Source: an uncultured Verrucomicrobiales bacterium (GTDB lineage Bacteria > Verrucomicrobiota > Verrucomicrobiia > Verrucomicrobiales > Akkermansiaceae). From it: 16,919 nt of DNA. The position numbers were made by a program, and so were the translations under genes. The stretch spans positions 1 to 16,919 of the forward strand of contig CALFDI010000320.1 in the NCBI GenBank assembly GCA_937952875.1. Reading direction: 5' to 3'. Positions 1 to 8,725 of the stretch are shown here, piece after piece. Below the pieces are notes generated by a model, which saw only the letters and a list, made by a program, of their open reading frames with translations, was not told the DNA's origin and searched no databases. Numbering within the stretch: the first letter of the stretch is position 1; each line of letters starts with the position of its first letter.

Positions 1-1857
1 ATGACATCTCAGGCTGAGGTGATCAGTGACGCTGAGGCAAAAAAAGAAGCGCTCAAGATCGATAAATTCATCGCTCGTGGATTCCAGAATGAAAAATTGA
101 GCGTGCCGGCGCTCGTTGACGATACGACATTTCTGAGGCGATCATTTCTCACAATCGCAGGGCGCATTCCGACGCTGAATGAAGTGCGCTTCTTCATTGA
201 TGCAAAGGATGAGGATAAGCGTGATCTTATGATCAATTATCTTCTGAATTCACCAGGATACGAGAGCCATACCATTAATTGGATGAACGAGCTGTTTCGA
301 GTCCGCGACTCCAGTGGTGGTAATGGCCGGACACTTGAGCCCTATGTGTTCTTTTTTAGAGATGCTGTGAAAGCCAATAAGCCATGGAATACGATGACTT
401 ATGAGCTTCTCTCGGCTGAAGGATCACTGTGGGAAAACCCTGCCACTGGTTATTTTATCCGAGATAAGGGAATGGAAAAAGATAACCTGTCGATCACCAT
501 GCAGGTATTTGCCGGTGCTCGCATGGAGTGTTCGCAGTGCCATGACGATCCATTCGGTGGCTATGACCAGAGAGACTTCTATCACCTGATGGGGTTCATA
601 GATGGGATTCATAGTGCTGGAAAAGAAACTCTGGAGAAAGTGTATCAAGAAGCTCGGAAGGGCAGCGAAAGAGAGACAGATTTCAATACCTTAGCGTATT
701 TTTTGTTTAACGAGATTGGTTACAACTCGGTCAAAGGTGGAGGCAATGGCAGAACACAATTGCCACCAGACTATCAATACTCAGATGGGAATCCGAATGA
801 AATGATCGGAGCTAAGACGCCCTTCGGGAAACGCATTCGTAGCTCGGATAAAAAAAATAGCGGCAAAAGTCGCAAAGAATTTGCTGAGTGGATGGTGGAC
901 GATAAAAATGTCCGATTCACTCAGACGATAGCGAACCGATTATGGGGGCGAGTCATGGGTTCTCCGCTCTACTCTCCAGTCGACGAGTATCAGGAACCTG
1001 AAGAGACGAAGCACAGAGCTCTCATCACTCACCTGAATGCTCTCATAGTGAAGTTAAACTACGATATAAAGAGTTTTCAAAAGGTGCTGCTCTACACGCG
1101 CACGTATCAATTCGATTCGAATCCGAATCAGCTTGGGCGAGGAGATATTGATTACTTTAATGGAAGGCAGCTCAGGCGTCTCACTCCAGAGCAGTTATGG
1201 GACAGTCTGATTACTCTTCAAAAAGGCAATCCTGATTCACTCAGCACGCGGCAGCTCAGTGACTCGATTTATTTCCGTGGTAAGCCAGTGCTAGTGGGAA
1301 AGAAAAATATGACTGAGCTCTCCAAAGAAATCTTAGCGATAGATAACTACGAGAATTATAAGAATTATATGGAATCTTTGCTCGCTGAGATCCAGTCAGA
1401 TAAAGGATCATATTCCACAAATGCTGGTGAAGGAGGAATGATGATGGCGAGACAGTCGCGCCGTGGAGGCCTGAGTGGAATCGTCCGTGCGTCTGAACTC
1501 GCGCAACCTGTAAAAGCCGGGCATTTGCTTCGACAATTCGGGCTTTCCGATCGCTCCCTCGTCGAGGGCAATACTGATGAGGCGAATATTAGCCAGATTC
1601 TCACGATGCTTAATGGCTACGTGCAAGATGCCATTATCAATGACTCATCGAACTCAATGTATACCCTACTCAAAGGTCTCGACTCTCCTCAAGATCGAAT
1701 ACGAGGACTGTTTCTTTCTATTCTTACACGTCCACCGAGCGATGCAGAAATCGAATTAATGATGGGAGAAATCGCTCGGGTAAAAACCCCTGAAGAAGCC
1801 TACAGAAATATCGCTACGGCACTTCTTTGCACTCACGAATTTCTTTTCCTCAAATAA
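1..1857 (+). CDS. DUF1549/DUF1553 domain protein with CxxCH motif
   Basis: This is a member of the planctomycete/verrucomicrobial family that carries DUF1549 followed by DUF1553. The molecular role is unproven; these proteins are usually exported and are encoded next to DUF1501 proteins, as here. DUF1549 spans about residues 40-200 and includes the typical FLRRSFL and GRIPT motifs (44-57) and a c-type-cytochrome-like CSQCH at 177-181, followed by DDPFGGYDQ. DUF1553 begins near residue 291 (RKEFAEWMVDD, then ANRLWGRVMGSPLYSPVDEY) and runs to the C-terminus. The reading frame starts with the first base of the window and shows no signal peptide in its first 40 residues, although the family is normally secreted. 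The true N-terminus may therefore lie upstream of the window. The DUF1501 gene follows 5 bp after the stop codon, so the two are probably co-transcribed. The family call is secure; the function and the start are not. Confidence 0.9.
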   Translation: MTSQAEVISDAEAKKEALKIDKFIARGFQNEKLSVPALVDDTTFLRRSFLTIAGRIPTLNEVRFFIDAKDEDKRDLMINYLLNSPGYESHTINWMNELFRVRDSSGGNGRTLEPYVFFFRDAVKANKPWNTMTYELLSAEGSLWENPATGYFIRDKGMEKDNLSITMQVFAGARMECSQCHDDPFGGYDQRDFYHLMGFIDGIHSAGKETLEKVYQEARKGSERETDFNTLAYFLFNEIGYNSVKGGGNGRTQLPPDYQYSDGNPNEMIGAKTPFGKRIRSSDKKNSGKSRKEFAEWMVDDKNVRFTQTIANRLWGRVMGSPLYSPVDEYQEPEETKHRALITHLNALIVKLNYDIKSFQKVLLYTRTYQFDSNPNQLGRGDIDYFNGRQLRRLTPEQLWDSLITLQKGNPDSLSTRQLSDSIYFRGKPVLVGKKNMTELSKEILAIDNYENYKNYMESLLAEIQSDKGSYSTNAGEGGMMMARQSRRGGLSGIVRASELAQPVKAGHLLRQFGLSDRSLVEGNTDEANISQILTMLNGYVQDAIINDSSNSMYTLLKGLDSPQDRIRGLFLSILTRPPSDAEIELMMGEIARVKTPEEAYRNIATALLCTHEFLFLK

Positions 1858-1862
1858 GAACC

Positions 1863-3158
1863 ATGTCCAGTCAGCACGAATTCACACGCCGCCAGTTTAT
1901 GATAAATGCTGCGCGGAGTTACCTCGGTGTCAGCGTAGTCCCTATGCTCGGTGCATCACTTGCCAGCTCAGCTATTGCTCAGACGACTCGCCATTCAGGG
2001 GGGAAAGCTCAGTCCGTTATCTTTCTCAACATGGCCGGTGGAATGAGTCACATCGACACCTTCGACACTAAGCCATCAGCGAAAGAACAGCAGGGGCCGA
2101 CGAAGACAATTGGGACGAATGTGGACGGTCTAACCATTTCAAGCTATCTGCCAAAGACAGCAAAGATCATGGATAAGCTCTGTGTGATCAACTCGATGAC
2201 GTCCACGCAAGGGGCGCATCCGCAGGGTCAGTATATGATGCATAAAAGTTACGCTCAGCGTGGCACGATCGTTCATCCATCTATGGGATCATGGGTTCTC
2301 AAGCTGGGAGGTCGCTTGAATAAATCGATACCTGGCTACATCTCTATTAGCACGAATCATTCATCATCATCTGGTGGATTTTTTGGAGCCACCTATTCAG
2401 GCGTCCCGATAGGAGTGCCAAGTCGAGGTCTGCAGAATGTCAAACGGCATGGAACTGTGAGTTCAGAAAGTTTTGATGCACGCCTAAGTCTAGCGGCTAA
2501 ATTAAATGCTGAGTTTCACGCGCAGTATGGCCAAGAGCAGGTAAAGTCTTACGATGGTCTATACGATGAGGCAGCAAAGCTCATGAAGAGCAAAGATCTC
2601 AAAGCATTCGATATACGGTCTGAAAAAGAAAATATCCGGAACGGTTACGGACGGAATAATTTCGGTCAAGGCTGCTTACTCGCTCGCCGCTTAGTTCAAC
2701 ATCAAGTGCGCTACGTAGAAGTCACCCTTGGTGGGTGGGATACTCACTACGATAATTTTAAAAGGACAGAAAGTAAGACCAAAATACTAGATCAAGCGTA
2801 TTCTATGCTGATTGCTGACCTTGAGAGAAATGGTCTTCTCGATACGACTCTCGTCGTATTGAATACAGAATTCGGGCGGAGTCCTGATATTGAAGAAAAG
2901 CACTCGATGGGACGAGATCATCATCCAGCTGCCTTTTCGTGCGTATTAGCTGGTGGTGGGATCAAGCAAGGGCATAGATACGGGAAGACTGATAGGGCAG
3001 CTCGTCGCGTTCGCGAAAATCCTGTGACACATCAAAATATTAATGCGACCATAGGTTACGCGCTAGGCTTAGATCTCAATCAGGTTATGAAATCTGAGTC
3101 AAAGCGCCCGTTTTGGATGGCTGATAAAGCAAAGCCTATCACGGACATTTTCGCTTAA
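1863..3158 (+). CDS. DUF1501 family protein, Tat-exported
   Basis: The product (431 aa) belongs to the DUF1501 family, which has an alkaline phosphatase/sulfatase-like fold and is of unknown substrate. I chose ATG 1863 because it places a twin-arginine signal at residues 8-13 (TRRQFM), followed by a hydrophobic stretch and an Ala-rich cleavage region ending near residue 40 (SSAIAQ). An upstream in-frame ATG at 1827 would add 12 residues and overlap the previous gene by 31 bp, so it is less likely. Family motifs are visible: NMAGGMSHIDTFDTKP at 56-71 (probable metal-ligand Asp), GGWDTHYDNF in the middle, TEFGRSP, and GRDHHPAAFSCVLAGGGI near the C-terminus. It sits 5 bp behind the DUF1549/1553 gene, the usual partner pairing. 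By context it acts outside the cytoplasmic membrane. It converges with glmS with only 5 bp between the two stop codons and no clear terminator. Confidence 0.92.
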   Translation: MSSQHEFTRRQFMINAARSYLGVSVVPMLGASLASSAIAQTTRHSGGKAQSVIFLNMAGGMSHIDTFDTKPSAKEQQGPTKTIGTNVDGLTISSYLPKTAKIMDKLCVINSMTSTQGAHPQGQYMMHKSYAQRGTIVHPSMGSWVLKLGGRLNKSIPGYISISTNHSSSSGGFFGATYSGVPIGVPSRGLQNVKRHGTVSSESFDARLSLAAKLNAEFHAQYGQEQVKSYDGLYDEAAKLMKSKDLKAFDIRSEKENIRNGYGRNNFGQGCLLARRLVQHQVRYVEVTLGGWDTHYDNFKRTESKTKILDQAYSMLIADLERNGLLDTTLVVLNTEFGRSPDIEEKHSMGRDHHPAAFSCVLAGGGIKQGHRYGKTDRAARRVRENPVTHQNINATIGYALGLDLNQVMKSESKRPFWMADKAKPITDIFA

Positions 3159-3163
3159 ATAGG

Positions 3164-5008
3164 CTACTCGACCGTTACACTTTTTGCTAGATTACGAGGT
3201 TGGTCTATCGAGCAACCACGGATTCTCGCAATGTGGTAACTGAAAAGCTGTAATGCAACCGTAGCCGGGACGACTGATGTGTGCATAGGGCAAGCTGGTA
3301 TCTCAATGGCATAGTCCACAGATGAACGGGCTTCTTCATCGCCTTGAGTAATGACGCCAACAGTCGGAGCGGAGCGTGCTTTGCACTCGTGGACATTACT
3401 CATCGTCTTCTCCATTCCAGGTCCCTGGTTCAGCAGAGCGATGACTGGCATGTTCTCATCAAGGAGAGCGATCGGGCCATGCTTCAGTTCTGCAGCGTGG
3501 TATGCCTCCGCATGGATATATGAGATTTCTTTAAGTTTAAGGGCTCCTTCGAGAGCAACAGGGAACATATACCCGCGACCTATGAAAAAGCAGTGATCGT
3601 ATTGAGCGAATTTCTCGGCGACCTTTATGATTTCGTCTTCAGTTTTAAGGACCTCCTCGACGAGAGCCGGTATATCGGCGATGGCTTTCGCAAAGCATCT
3701 ACCAGATTCAATAGACATGCGGCGGCTGCGTGCGAACTTTAGCGCGATCATTAACAGCACAGACACTTGGCAAGTGAAGGCCTTAGTGGATGCGACAGAA
3801 ATCTCTGGCCCTGCGTGGAGGTAGATACCTCGCCCGGCTTCACGAGCAATCGTAGATCCGACGACATTGACAAGACCCGCGATAAGAGCGCCTTTTTCTT
3901 TCGCCTCACATACTGCGGCGAGAGTATCTGCTGTTTCTCCTGACTGAGAAATGGCAACGACTAAATCTTTAGAACCAACGATAGGGTTCCGATAACGGAA
4001 TTCTGCTGCCTGCTCGACTTCCGCATGCATGCCGCAAAAGTCTTCTGTCGCGTATTCTGCGACGAGCCCTGCGTTTAGTGAGGTTCCACACCCAACGACG
4101 AGTAGGCGGGAAATTTCAGCCATTTCACGGGGTTCAAGGTTAAGTCCCGAGAGAATAGCGTTTCCTTTATCTACATCGATTCGTCCACGAATGGCGTTTC
4201 GAATGGCGTCTGGTTGCTCGAAGATTTCCTTGAGCATGTAGTGCTCGTAGCCGCCTTTTTCTGCCGCTTCTGGAGACCAATCGATTTCTGAAGCTTCGCG
4301 AGAGACGCGGGCTGAGGTGAGTGTGCGGATATCGATTTCTACTCCATTGATTTTTGCAATATCGTTATCATCCAAGTAGATTGCATTTCGCGTATGAGTG
4401 ATAATGGCAGATGCATCTGAGGCTACGATTGTTTCTTCCGGTCCAATTCCTATAACAATAGGAGATCCTCTTCGCGCAACGACAAGCACACCAGGTTCCG
4501 CAGTCGCCATGGCAACGATACCAAAGGTGCCTTCCACCTGATTTAACGCCTTTGTCAAAGCATCGAGTAAATCGCCTTGATAAAGAGAGTCAGTGAGTTG
4601 TGCGAGAACTTCAGTATCAGTCTCCGAGAGAAAGGTGCGTCCTTCAGCTTCAAGTTTTGTTCTGAGCACACGATAGTTTTCGATAATACCATTGTGCACG
4701 AGAACGACCTTCGGATCACTGTTTCCCTTATGCGGATGAGCATTGACTGTCGTAGGTGGGCCGTGAGTCGCCCAGCGAGTATGTGCAATACCTGTGTGTG
4801 ATGTCGAAATGATGCTCTGGTCAGGATCGCTTTCGATCTCATTTTTGACCTCTGAGACTTTTCCTTCTTTTTTCCAGAGTCTGATAGCGTGCTCTGTCGC
4901 AAGAGCGATACCAGCTGAGTCATAACCTCGGTATTCGAGACGACGAAGACCACTTAGCAAGAGAGGAGCAGCAATGCGTTTACCTGTATATCCAACGATT
5001 CCACACAT
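3164..5008 (-). CDS. glmS: Glutamine-fructose-6-phosphate aminotransferase (isomerizing), GlmS
   Basis: GlmS converts fructose-6-phosphate and glutamine to glucosamine-6-phosphate and glutamate, the committed step of amino-sugar synthesis for peptidoglycan and outer-membrane glycans. It is cytosolic. The protein is 614 aa, close to the usual length. The N-terminal class II glutamine amidotransferase domain begins MCGIVGYTG, giving the catalytic Cys2 after Met removal; HTRWATHG is at 76-83 and HNGIIENY at 105-112. Two SIS isomerase domains follow from about residue 290: GCGTS (306-310), ISQSGETADT (353-362) and ISVASTKAFT (403-412) in the first, and GRGYMFPVALEGALKLKEIS in the second. The C-terminus LAKSVTVE is the canonical GlmS ending. 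It lies 27 bp behind the GlmU-type acetyltransferase gene and is probably co-transcribed with it. No glmS ribozyme can fit in that short gap, and no Shine-Dalgarno is visible before the ATG. Confidence 0.97.
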   Translation of the reverse strand: MCGIVGYTGKRIAAPLLLSGLRRLEYRGYDSAGIALATEHAIRLWKKEGKVSEVKNEIESDPDQSIISTSHTGIAHTRWATHGPPTTVNAHPHKGNSDPKVVLVHNGIIENYRVLRTKLEAEGRTFLSETDTEVLAQLTDSLYQGDLLDALTKALNQVEGTFGIVAMATAEPGVLVVARRGSPIVIGIGPEETIVASDASAIITHTRNAIYLDDNDIAKINGVEIDIRTLTSARVSREASEIDWSPEAAEKGGYEHYMLKEIFEQPDAIRNAIRGRIDVDKGNAILSGLNLEPREMAEISRLLVVGCGTSLNAGLVAEYATEDFCGMHAEVEQAAEFRYRNPIVGSKDLVVAISQSGETADTLAAVCEAKEKGALIAGLVNVVGSTIAREAGRGIYLHAGPEISVASTKAFTCQVSVLLMIALKFARSRRMSIESGRCFAKAIADIPALVEEVLKTEDEIIKVAEKFAQYDHCFFIGRGYMFPVALEGALKLKEISYIHAEAYHAAELKHGPIALLDENMPVIALLNQGPGMEKTMSNVHECKARSAPTVGVITQGDEEARSSVDYAIEIPACPMHTSVVPATVALQLFSYHIARIRGCSIDQPRNLAKSVTVE

Positions 5009-5035
5009 GAGAGATAATATTTTTTTAAAACGAGA

Positions 5036-5884
5036 TCAGAGAATGTCTTTTTCGACAGTTTGATTAGGGAGAGTAGTAGATTCTGCTGCTAGCTTGCGAC
5101 CTGGGTAGATAGCAGTGTGAATCCCAGTATGAACGCCGTCACCTATGATGGTGCCGAATTTTCGAAGCCCGGTATCGATGAGTTCGCCGTTCACTTGAGT
5201 TTTATGGTTTGCATTGTCATGGCGTAGGTTAGATGTCGTTGTTCCTGCGCCTAGATTTACGTTTTGACCTAATATACTATCTCCTACGTAGCTGAGGTGG
5301 CCTACAGATGTTCCATGGCCTAAGATAGAATTTTTGATTTCGACTGACTGTCCGACATGACACCCATCACCAATAGTAGTTGATCCACGTAGATAGCAAT
5401 TAGGTCCGATCTTACAATTTGCTCCGATGACAACTCTGCCTTCCACATACACTCCAGGTAGTATTCGAGTGTCCGGTCCAGTAATGAGAATTCCATCGAC
5501 ATGAGCTGCAGAGTGCACAGTCCCTTGGTGAGCGCTTTCCGTGAGAGAGGACAGCACAAGCTCGTTGACGCGAAGAAGGTCCCATGAGTATTTGATAAGA
5601 AAAGAGTCAGTGCTCGCTTCCATTAATGCCGCCATTGGAGGTCCTTTACGAGCCAGAAGCTGCCCAGAGGAATCATTGAGGATTCCACTTTCTGACGAAA
5701 TGAGACGTTGAATGTCTTTCTCCGAAACCCAGGCATTTTCTCTTACAAAAATGTCTTGTGCGTCTCCCCACATTTCTTCCTGTAATGCGCGAAACTCTTT
5801 GCCAGCAATGTATGCTTCGCCGATGTCCTCATTGAGGGGAAATAGCTGAGCTGGTTGCGGGTTTTTCAAGAAAGAGAGAGACAT
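5036..5884 (-). CDS. Stand-alone GlmU-type left-handed beta-helix acyltransferase
   Basis: A 282-aa protein that matches the C-terminal acetyltransferase half of GlmU, the enzyme that acetylates glucosamine-1-phosphate. Residues 1-110 form a small N-terminal region without the GxGTRM-type nucleotidyltransferase signature, so no uridylyltransferase domain is present. Residues of about 120-265 are hexapeptide repeats (GANCKIG, GDGCHVG, GHGTSVG, GDGVHTG). Aligned by eye to E. coli GlmU, the acetyl-transfer residues are kept: K184 (K351), catalytic His196 in GHLSY (H363), Y199 (Y366), N210 in NVNLGAGT (N377) and N219 (N386). E. coli Y387 is replaced by Leu220, within a NYDGANK-like loop that is slightly longer (NLRHDNANHK). 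It lies 27 bp upstream of glmS on the same strand, so a role in UDP-GlcNAc synthesis is likely. A different sugar or acyl donor remains possible. Confidence 0.85.
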   Translation of the reverse strand: MSLSFLKNPQPAQLFPLNEDIGEAYIAGKEFRALQEEMWGDAQDIFVRENAWVSEKDIQRLISSESGILNDSSGQLLARKGPPMAALMEASTDSFLIKYSWDLLRVNELVLSSLTESAHQGTVHSAAHVDGILITGPDTRILPGVYVEGRVVIGANCKIGPNCYLRGSTTIGDGCHVGQSVEIKNSILGHGTSVGHLSYVGDSILGQNVNLGAGTTTSNLRHDNANHKTQVNGELIDTGLRKFGTIIGDGVHTGIHTAIYPGRKLAAESTTLPNQTVEKDIL

Positions 5885-5941
5885 GTATTCTGGTCTGTGA
5901 CGAAGTATGAATGCTGTTTTATCTAATGACTTACAAGCGTG

Positions 5942-5969
5942 GATTCAGCTTATTTCATGCCCCTGAATC
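5942..5969 (-). terminator. Weak hairpin at the 3' end of the five-gene minus-strand group
   Basis: A perfect 7-bp inverted repeat, GATTCAG (5942-5948) and CTGAATC (5963-5969), encloses a 14-nt loop that contains the stop codon of the DUF6498 gene. It could stabilise or end the transcript on the minus strand. No U-run follows it, so a true intrinsic terminator is doubtful. Confidence 0.25.
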
Positions 5970-6560
5970 TGCCTTTTTACGTGAGCCGTATATTGATCTG
6001 AGATCGAGCACCAGCTTCCCTAATACAATGAGGCCGAGGAGCGGTAATGCAGATTCATAGTGTGAGACGATGGCGGCCGAGGCGATGATGGCCACATGAA
6101 TCACTATGATATGCTTGTAGGGTTCACCCATTAAACGCCCGATCTCTTGGCTCTCGCGACCACCTTCTTGGATATGCTCTCTATAGAAACGAATCCCGTG
6201 CATAATCATATTGGAAAAGACGGCGAGCAAACCACCTTGAGAGAGAATCTCGAAAAATAGAAATGGATTAGGTAATCCACGTGCTGCATCACCTCCGCTT
6301 GTGAGTGTGATGATGAATACCCCATGCACAAAGCAGAAGAAGCCGTAGTGAAACGTGAAGAAAAGGGATGTGCTGATCTTCGACTGTTGAGATGCCTTCT
6401 TAAGTGTCAGCATCTTCATCACCTGCCAGATTCCTATGATGAGATTCTCTACCCAATAGAGGATGATGACTTCTCTCGCTGACCAGCCCCATACCCAGAC
6501 TCCTAGTAATGGGAAAAGAGCAAAGATGATCGCAAAGGCGGCTTGAATATGCTTTAGCAT
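5955..6560 (-). CDS. DUF6498-type integral membrane protein
   Basis: A 201-aa polytopic membrane protein. Hydrophobic segments are visible at about 5-26, 28-50, 65-87, 103-122, 148-166 and 169-187, suggesting six membrane passes. The motif [10 protein letters not shown] (34-43) in the second segment and the KxLxDL near the end of the last segment are characteristic of the DUF6498 family as I know it. No enzymatic motif or function is known. Its start codon lies inside the 3' end of the VF530 gene (ATGCTAA, 7-bp overlap, 6554-6560), and it has a canonical Shine-Dalgarno AAGGAG 7 nt before the ATG, so translational coupling to VF530 is likely. The family assignment is from memory of the motif and moderately sure; the membrane topology is only estimated. 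Confidence 0.75.
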   Translation of the reverse strand: MLKHIQAAFAIIFALFPLLGVWVWGWSAREVIILYWVENLIIGIWQVMKMLTLKKASQQSKISTSLFFTFHYGFFCFVHGVFIITLTSGGDAARGLPNPFLFFEILSQGGLLAVFSNMIMHGIRFYREHIQEGGRESQEIGRLMGEPYKHIIVIHVAIIASAAIVSHYESALPLLGLIVLGKLVLDLRSIYGSRKKADSGA

Positions 6561-6796
6561 CCTGATTCTCCTTCACCTTTTACAGCTAACATATGAAGAT
6601 AAAGGTTTTCGACCTTTGTCCGAGCCCACTCTGTTTTGCGTAGGAATTTTAAACTCGAATTCACAGATGGATTGGACCGGAAGCAATTAATATCGACGAA
6701 AAAACTCAATTCTTCCCAGCCATAATACTCCTGCAACTCTGTGACGATTGTTTTGAGAGTGATTCCATGTAAAGGATTGTTCGGCTGGTTTGACAT
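6554..6796 (-). CDS. VF530 family (DUF2132) DNA-binding protein
   Basis: A small 80-aa protein of the VF530/DUF2132 family, known structurally as a compact alpha-helical DNA-binding-like domain. Family landmarks are NPLHGITL (7-14), YGWEEL (25-30), [18 protein letters not shown] (38-55) and [11 protein letters not shown] (57-67); the length is typical. What it binds or regulates is unknown. Its ATG lies one base after the stop of the UDP-glucuronate decarboxylase gene (TAG-T-ATG), and its last 7 bp overlap the DUF6498 gene, so all three are probably made from one message. The short tail after residue 70 (Lys/Gly/Glu rich) is not part of the domain and carries the Shine-Dalgarno of the next gene. 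Confidence 0.85.
   Translation of the reverse strand: MSNQPNNPLHGITLKTIVTELQEYYGWEELSFFVDINCFRSNPSVNSSLKFLRKTEWARTKVENLYLHMLAVKGEGESGC
6568..6573 (-). promoter_or_regulatory. Canonical Shine-Dalgarno (AAGGAG) for the DUF6498 gene
   Basis: On the minus strand, AAGGAG stands 7 nt before the ATG at 6560, inside the coding region of the VF530 gene. It fixes the start of the DUF6498 gene. It stands out because almost no other gene here has such a site. Confidence 0.75.
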
Positions 6797-6797
6797 A

Positions 6798-7733
6798 CTA
6801 AATGTTCAGTTCTTTTTTGAAATAGTCGATGGTTGGTTGTAGCCCATCTCGGAGTTGGACTTTTGGTTCCCAGTCGAGCAGCTCTTTAGCCAGAGAAATG
6901 TCAGGCTGACGTTGCTTTGGGTCGTCGGAAGGAAGGGGGAGATAAGATATTTTCGAGGTGGATTTCGTCAAATCAATCACTTCATTGGCAAGCTCCAACA
7001 TCGTGAACTCATTGGGGTTTCCGATATTTATAGGCCCCATATGTTCACCGTTCATCAGTTGAATCATTCCAGTAATCAGATCATCACAGTAGCAAAATGA
7101 TCGTGTCTGAGAGCCATCACCGTAAATGGTGATATCCTCTCCCTTGAGAGCCTGCACGACGAAGTTTGAAACGACCCTTCCAACCTCAGCATTCATGCGA
7201 GGACCATAAGTATTAAAAATACGCATGATCCGAATATCGACGTCGTTCTGCCGATGATAATCCATGAAGAGGGTTTCTGCACAGCGCTTCCCTTCATCGT
7301 AGCAAGAGCGTATTCCGATTGGATTGACGTGTCCCCAGTATTCCTCTTTTTGAGGGTGGATGAGTGGATCTCCGTAGACTTCTGAGGTTGATGCTTGAAG
7401 GATTCTTGCTCCTGTTCTGCGAGCTAGCCCTAGCATATTAATCGCCCCCATCACTGAGGTCTTCATCGTTTTGATCGCATTGTATTGATAATGGATTGGT
7501 GATGCTGGGCAGGCCAGATTGTAGATCTGGTCCACCTCTAGCTTGATGGGATCGATAATGTCGTGCCGGAGTAGCTCAAAATTTGGATTATCTAGTAGAT
7601 GAGATACATTCGTGCGGCGTCCAGTAAAGTAGTTGTCGAGGCAAATGACTTCGTTTCCTTCAGCGATCATTCGATCACAGAGATGGCTGCCGAGAAAGCC
7701 GGCTCCGCCAGTAATAAGGATTCGTTTTGGCAT
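6798..7733 (-). CDS. UDP-glucuronate decarboxylase (UDP-xylose synthase), extended SDR
   Basis: A 311-aa NAD-dependent extended short-chain dehydrogenase. UDP-glucuronate decarboxylase oxidises, decarboxylates and re-reduces UDP-glucuronate to UDP-xylose in the cytosol, supplying xylose for polysaccharide. The Rossmann motif GGAGFLG is at 9-15. The family-specific [11 protein letters not shown] is at 73-83 and STSEVYGDP at 115-123, with the catalytic Ser/Thr-Glu pair around 116-118. The YxxxK pair is Y145/K149 within RSCYDEGKR, and IFNTYGPRM follows. These signatures separate it from dTDP-glucose dehydratases and UDP-galactose epimerases. The length is typical for the soluble bacterial enzyme without an N-terminal anchor. 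It sits 54 bp after the TIM-barrel isomerase gene and 1 bp before the VF530 gene. No glycosyltransferases are adjacent, so the acceptor glycan cannot be guessed. Confidence 0.9.
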   Translation of the reverse strand: MPKRILITGGAGFLGSHLCDRMIAEGNEVICLDNYFTGRRTNVSHLLDNPNFELLRHDIIDPIKLEVDQIYNLACPASPIHYQYNAIKTMKTSVMGAINMLGLARRTGARILQASTSEVYGDPLIHPQKEEYWGHVNPIGIRSCYDEGKRCAETLFMDYHRQNDVDIRIMRIFNTYGPRMNAEVGRVVSNFVVQALKGEDITIYGDGSQTRSFCYCDDLITGMIQLMNGEHMGPINIGNPNEFTMLELANEVIDLTKSTSKISYLPLPSDDPKQRQPDISLAKELLDWEPKVQLRDGLQPTIDYFKKELNI

Positions 7734-7787
7734 GCCGAGAGAGCCTAGATGTTTCTGAGAAAAGCAGAAGCCTAATCACTTTCCTTG

Positions 7788-8672
7788 CTAGAGGAGTGAT
7801 TGTAGAAGTCGCTGAGTTGCTCTAATCCCATCGACTTCGGACAAGTGTTTACCTTCATATTCAATCCCCACATGCCCGCTATAACCATGTTTTAAGACGA
7901 TTTGCATCATACGGGTGTAATCTGTTTCTGTCTCATTTCCTTTAGGATCGAAGTGCCGTGATTTCGCGGAAACGGCTTTGGCATATGGCATGAGTTCAGC
8001 GACGCCTTGGTAGCGATCGTAGGTTTTCTTTGGGAGTCTACTGATGAGAAAGTTTCCGAAATCAGGAAGTGTCCCACAGTTTTTCATCTCCACGTTTTTT
8101 ATGACCTGAGCTAGCCATGCAGCATTGGATGAAAGCCCTCCGTGATTCTCAACAAGTATATTAATCCCCATCGGTTCAGCTATTTCGCAGAGCGTTCGTA
8201 AGCCAGCGGTGCAGTTTTTTCCTTTTTCTTCAGCATTCGCTCCGTAGCCATGCGCATTCACACGGATGGAGTGGCAGCCGAGGAACTGTGCAGCGTCTAG
8301 CCATTTCTTATGCCTTTCGATCGTCACCATTCGAGATTTTTCAGTTTCCAGACCGATGTGTCCCTCGCCATCCACCATGATGAGTAAAGATTCGACACCT
8401 TCGTTATGACAACGATCTCTAAGATCTGTAAGAAAGTGCTGAGACGGCTTTTCTCCGAAGAGCGTATTCACATATTCCACTGCATCGATCCCAAACGTCT
8501 TTTTCGTGAAAGTAGGGAAATCAATGTGAGAGAGTTCTTTCTTGATGATCATCCGATGAAGAGACCATTCCGCTAATGAGAGTTTAAAGGCAGGCTGTTT
8601 CTTTTCGTTAGCACACATCGGGAGTGCGATGGAAGATGCCAAAGCTGTTTTTATGAAATGCCGACGATTCAT
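7788..8672 (-). CDS. Tat-exported xylose-isomerase-like TIM-barrel protein
   Basis: A 294-aa protein of the sugar phosphate isomerase/epimerase (AP endonuclease 2-like) TIM-barrel family. It begins MNRRHFIKTALASSIALPM, a good twin-arginine signal (RRHFIK), so it is expected outside the cytoplasmic membrane. A Cys at residue 20 follows (LPMC), but this is a poor lipobox. Likely metal ligands of the barrel are Glu175 (LVENHGG), Asp204 (LPDFGNF), His240 (SRHFD) and Glu271 (GIEYEG). Secreted members of this family are abundant in Planctomycetes and Verrucomicrobia and are generally linked to sugar catabolism, but the substrate cannot be read from sequence. It precedes the UDP-xylose synthase gene by 54 bp and follows the 288-aa gene by 53 bp. 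No Shine-Dalgarno is seen. Confidence 0.87.
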   Translation of the reverse strand: MNRRHFIKTALASSIALPMCANEKKQPAFKLSLAEWSLHRMIIKKELSHIDFPTFTKKTFGIDAVEYVNTLFGEKPSQHFLTDLRDRCHNEGVESLLIMVDGEGHIGLETEKSRMVTIERHKKWLDAAQFLGCHSIRVNAHGYGANAEEKGKNCTAGLRTLCEIAEPMGINILVENHGGLSSNAAWLAQVIKNVEMKNCGTLPDFGNFLISRLPKKTYDRYQGVAELMPYAKAVSAKSRHFDPKGNETETDYTRMMQIVLKHGYSGHVGIEYEGKHLSEVDGIRATQRLLQSLL

Positions 8673-8725
8673 GTGAATGCTCTATTTTACTATTTGTTTA
8701 GTTTGTAAATGCGTCGAGGCCTAGG

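Noticed and set aside
3150..3175. Bidirectional terminator between the DUF1501 gene and glmS
   Set aside because: The gap is 5 bp and no stable hairpin could be found around it.
5009..5035. glmS ribozyme upstream of glmS
   Set aside because: Only 27 bp separate the two genes, far too short for the ribozyme.
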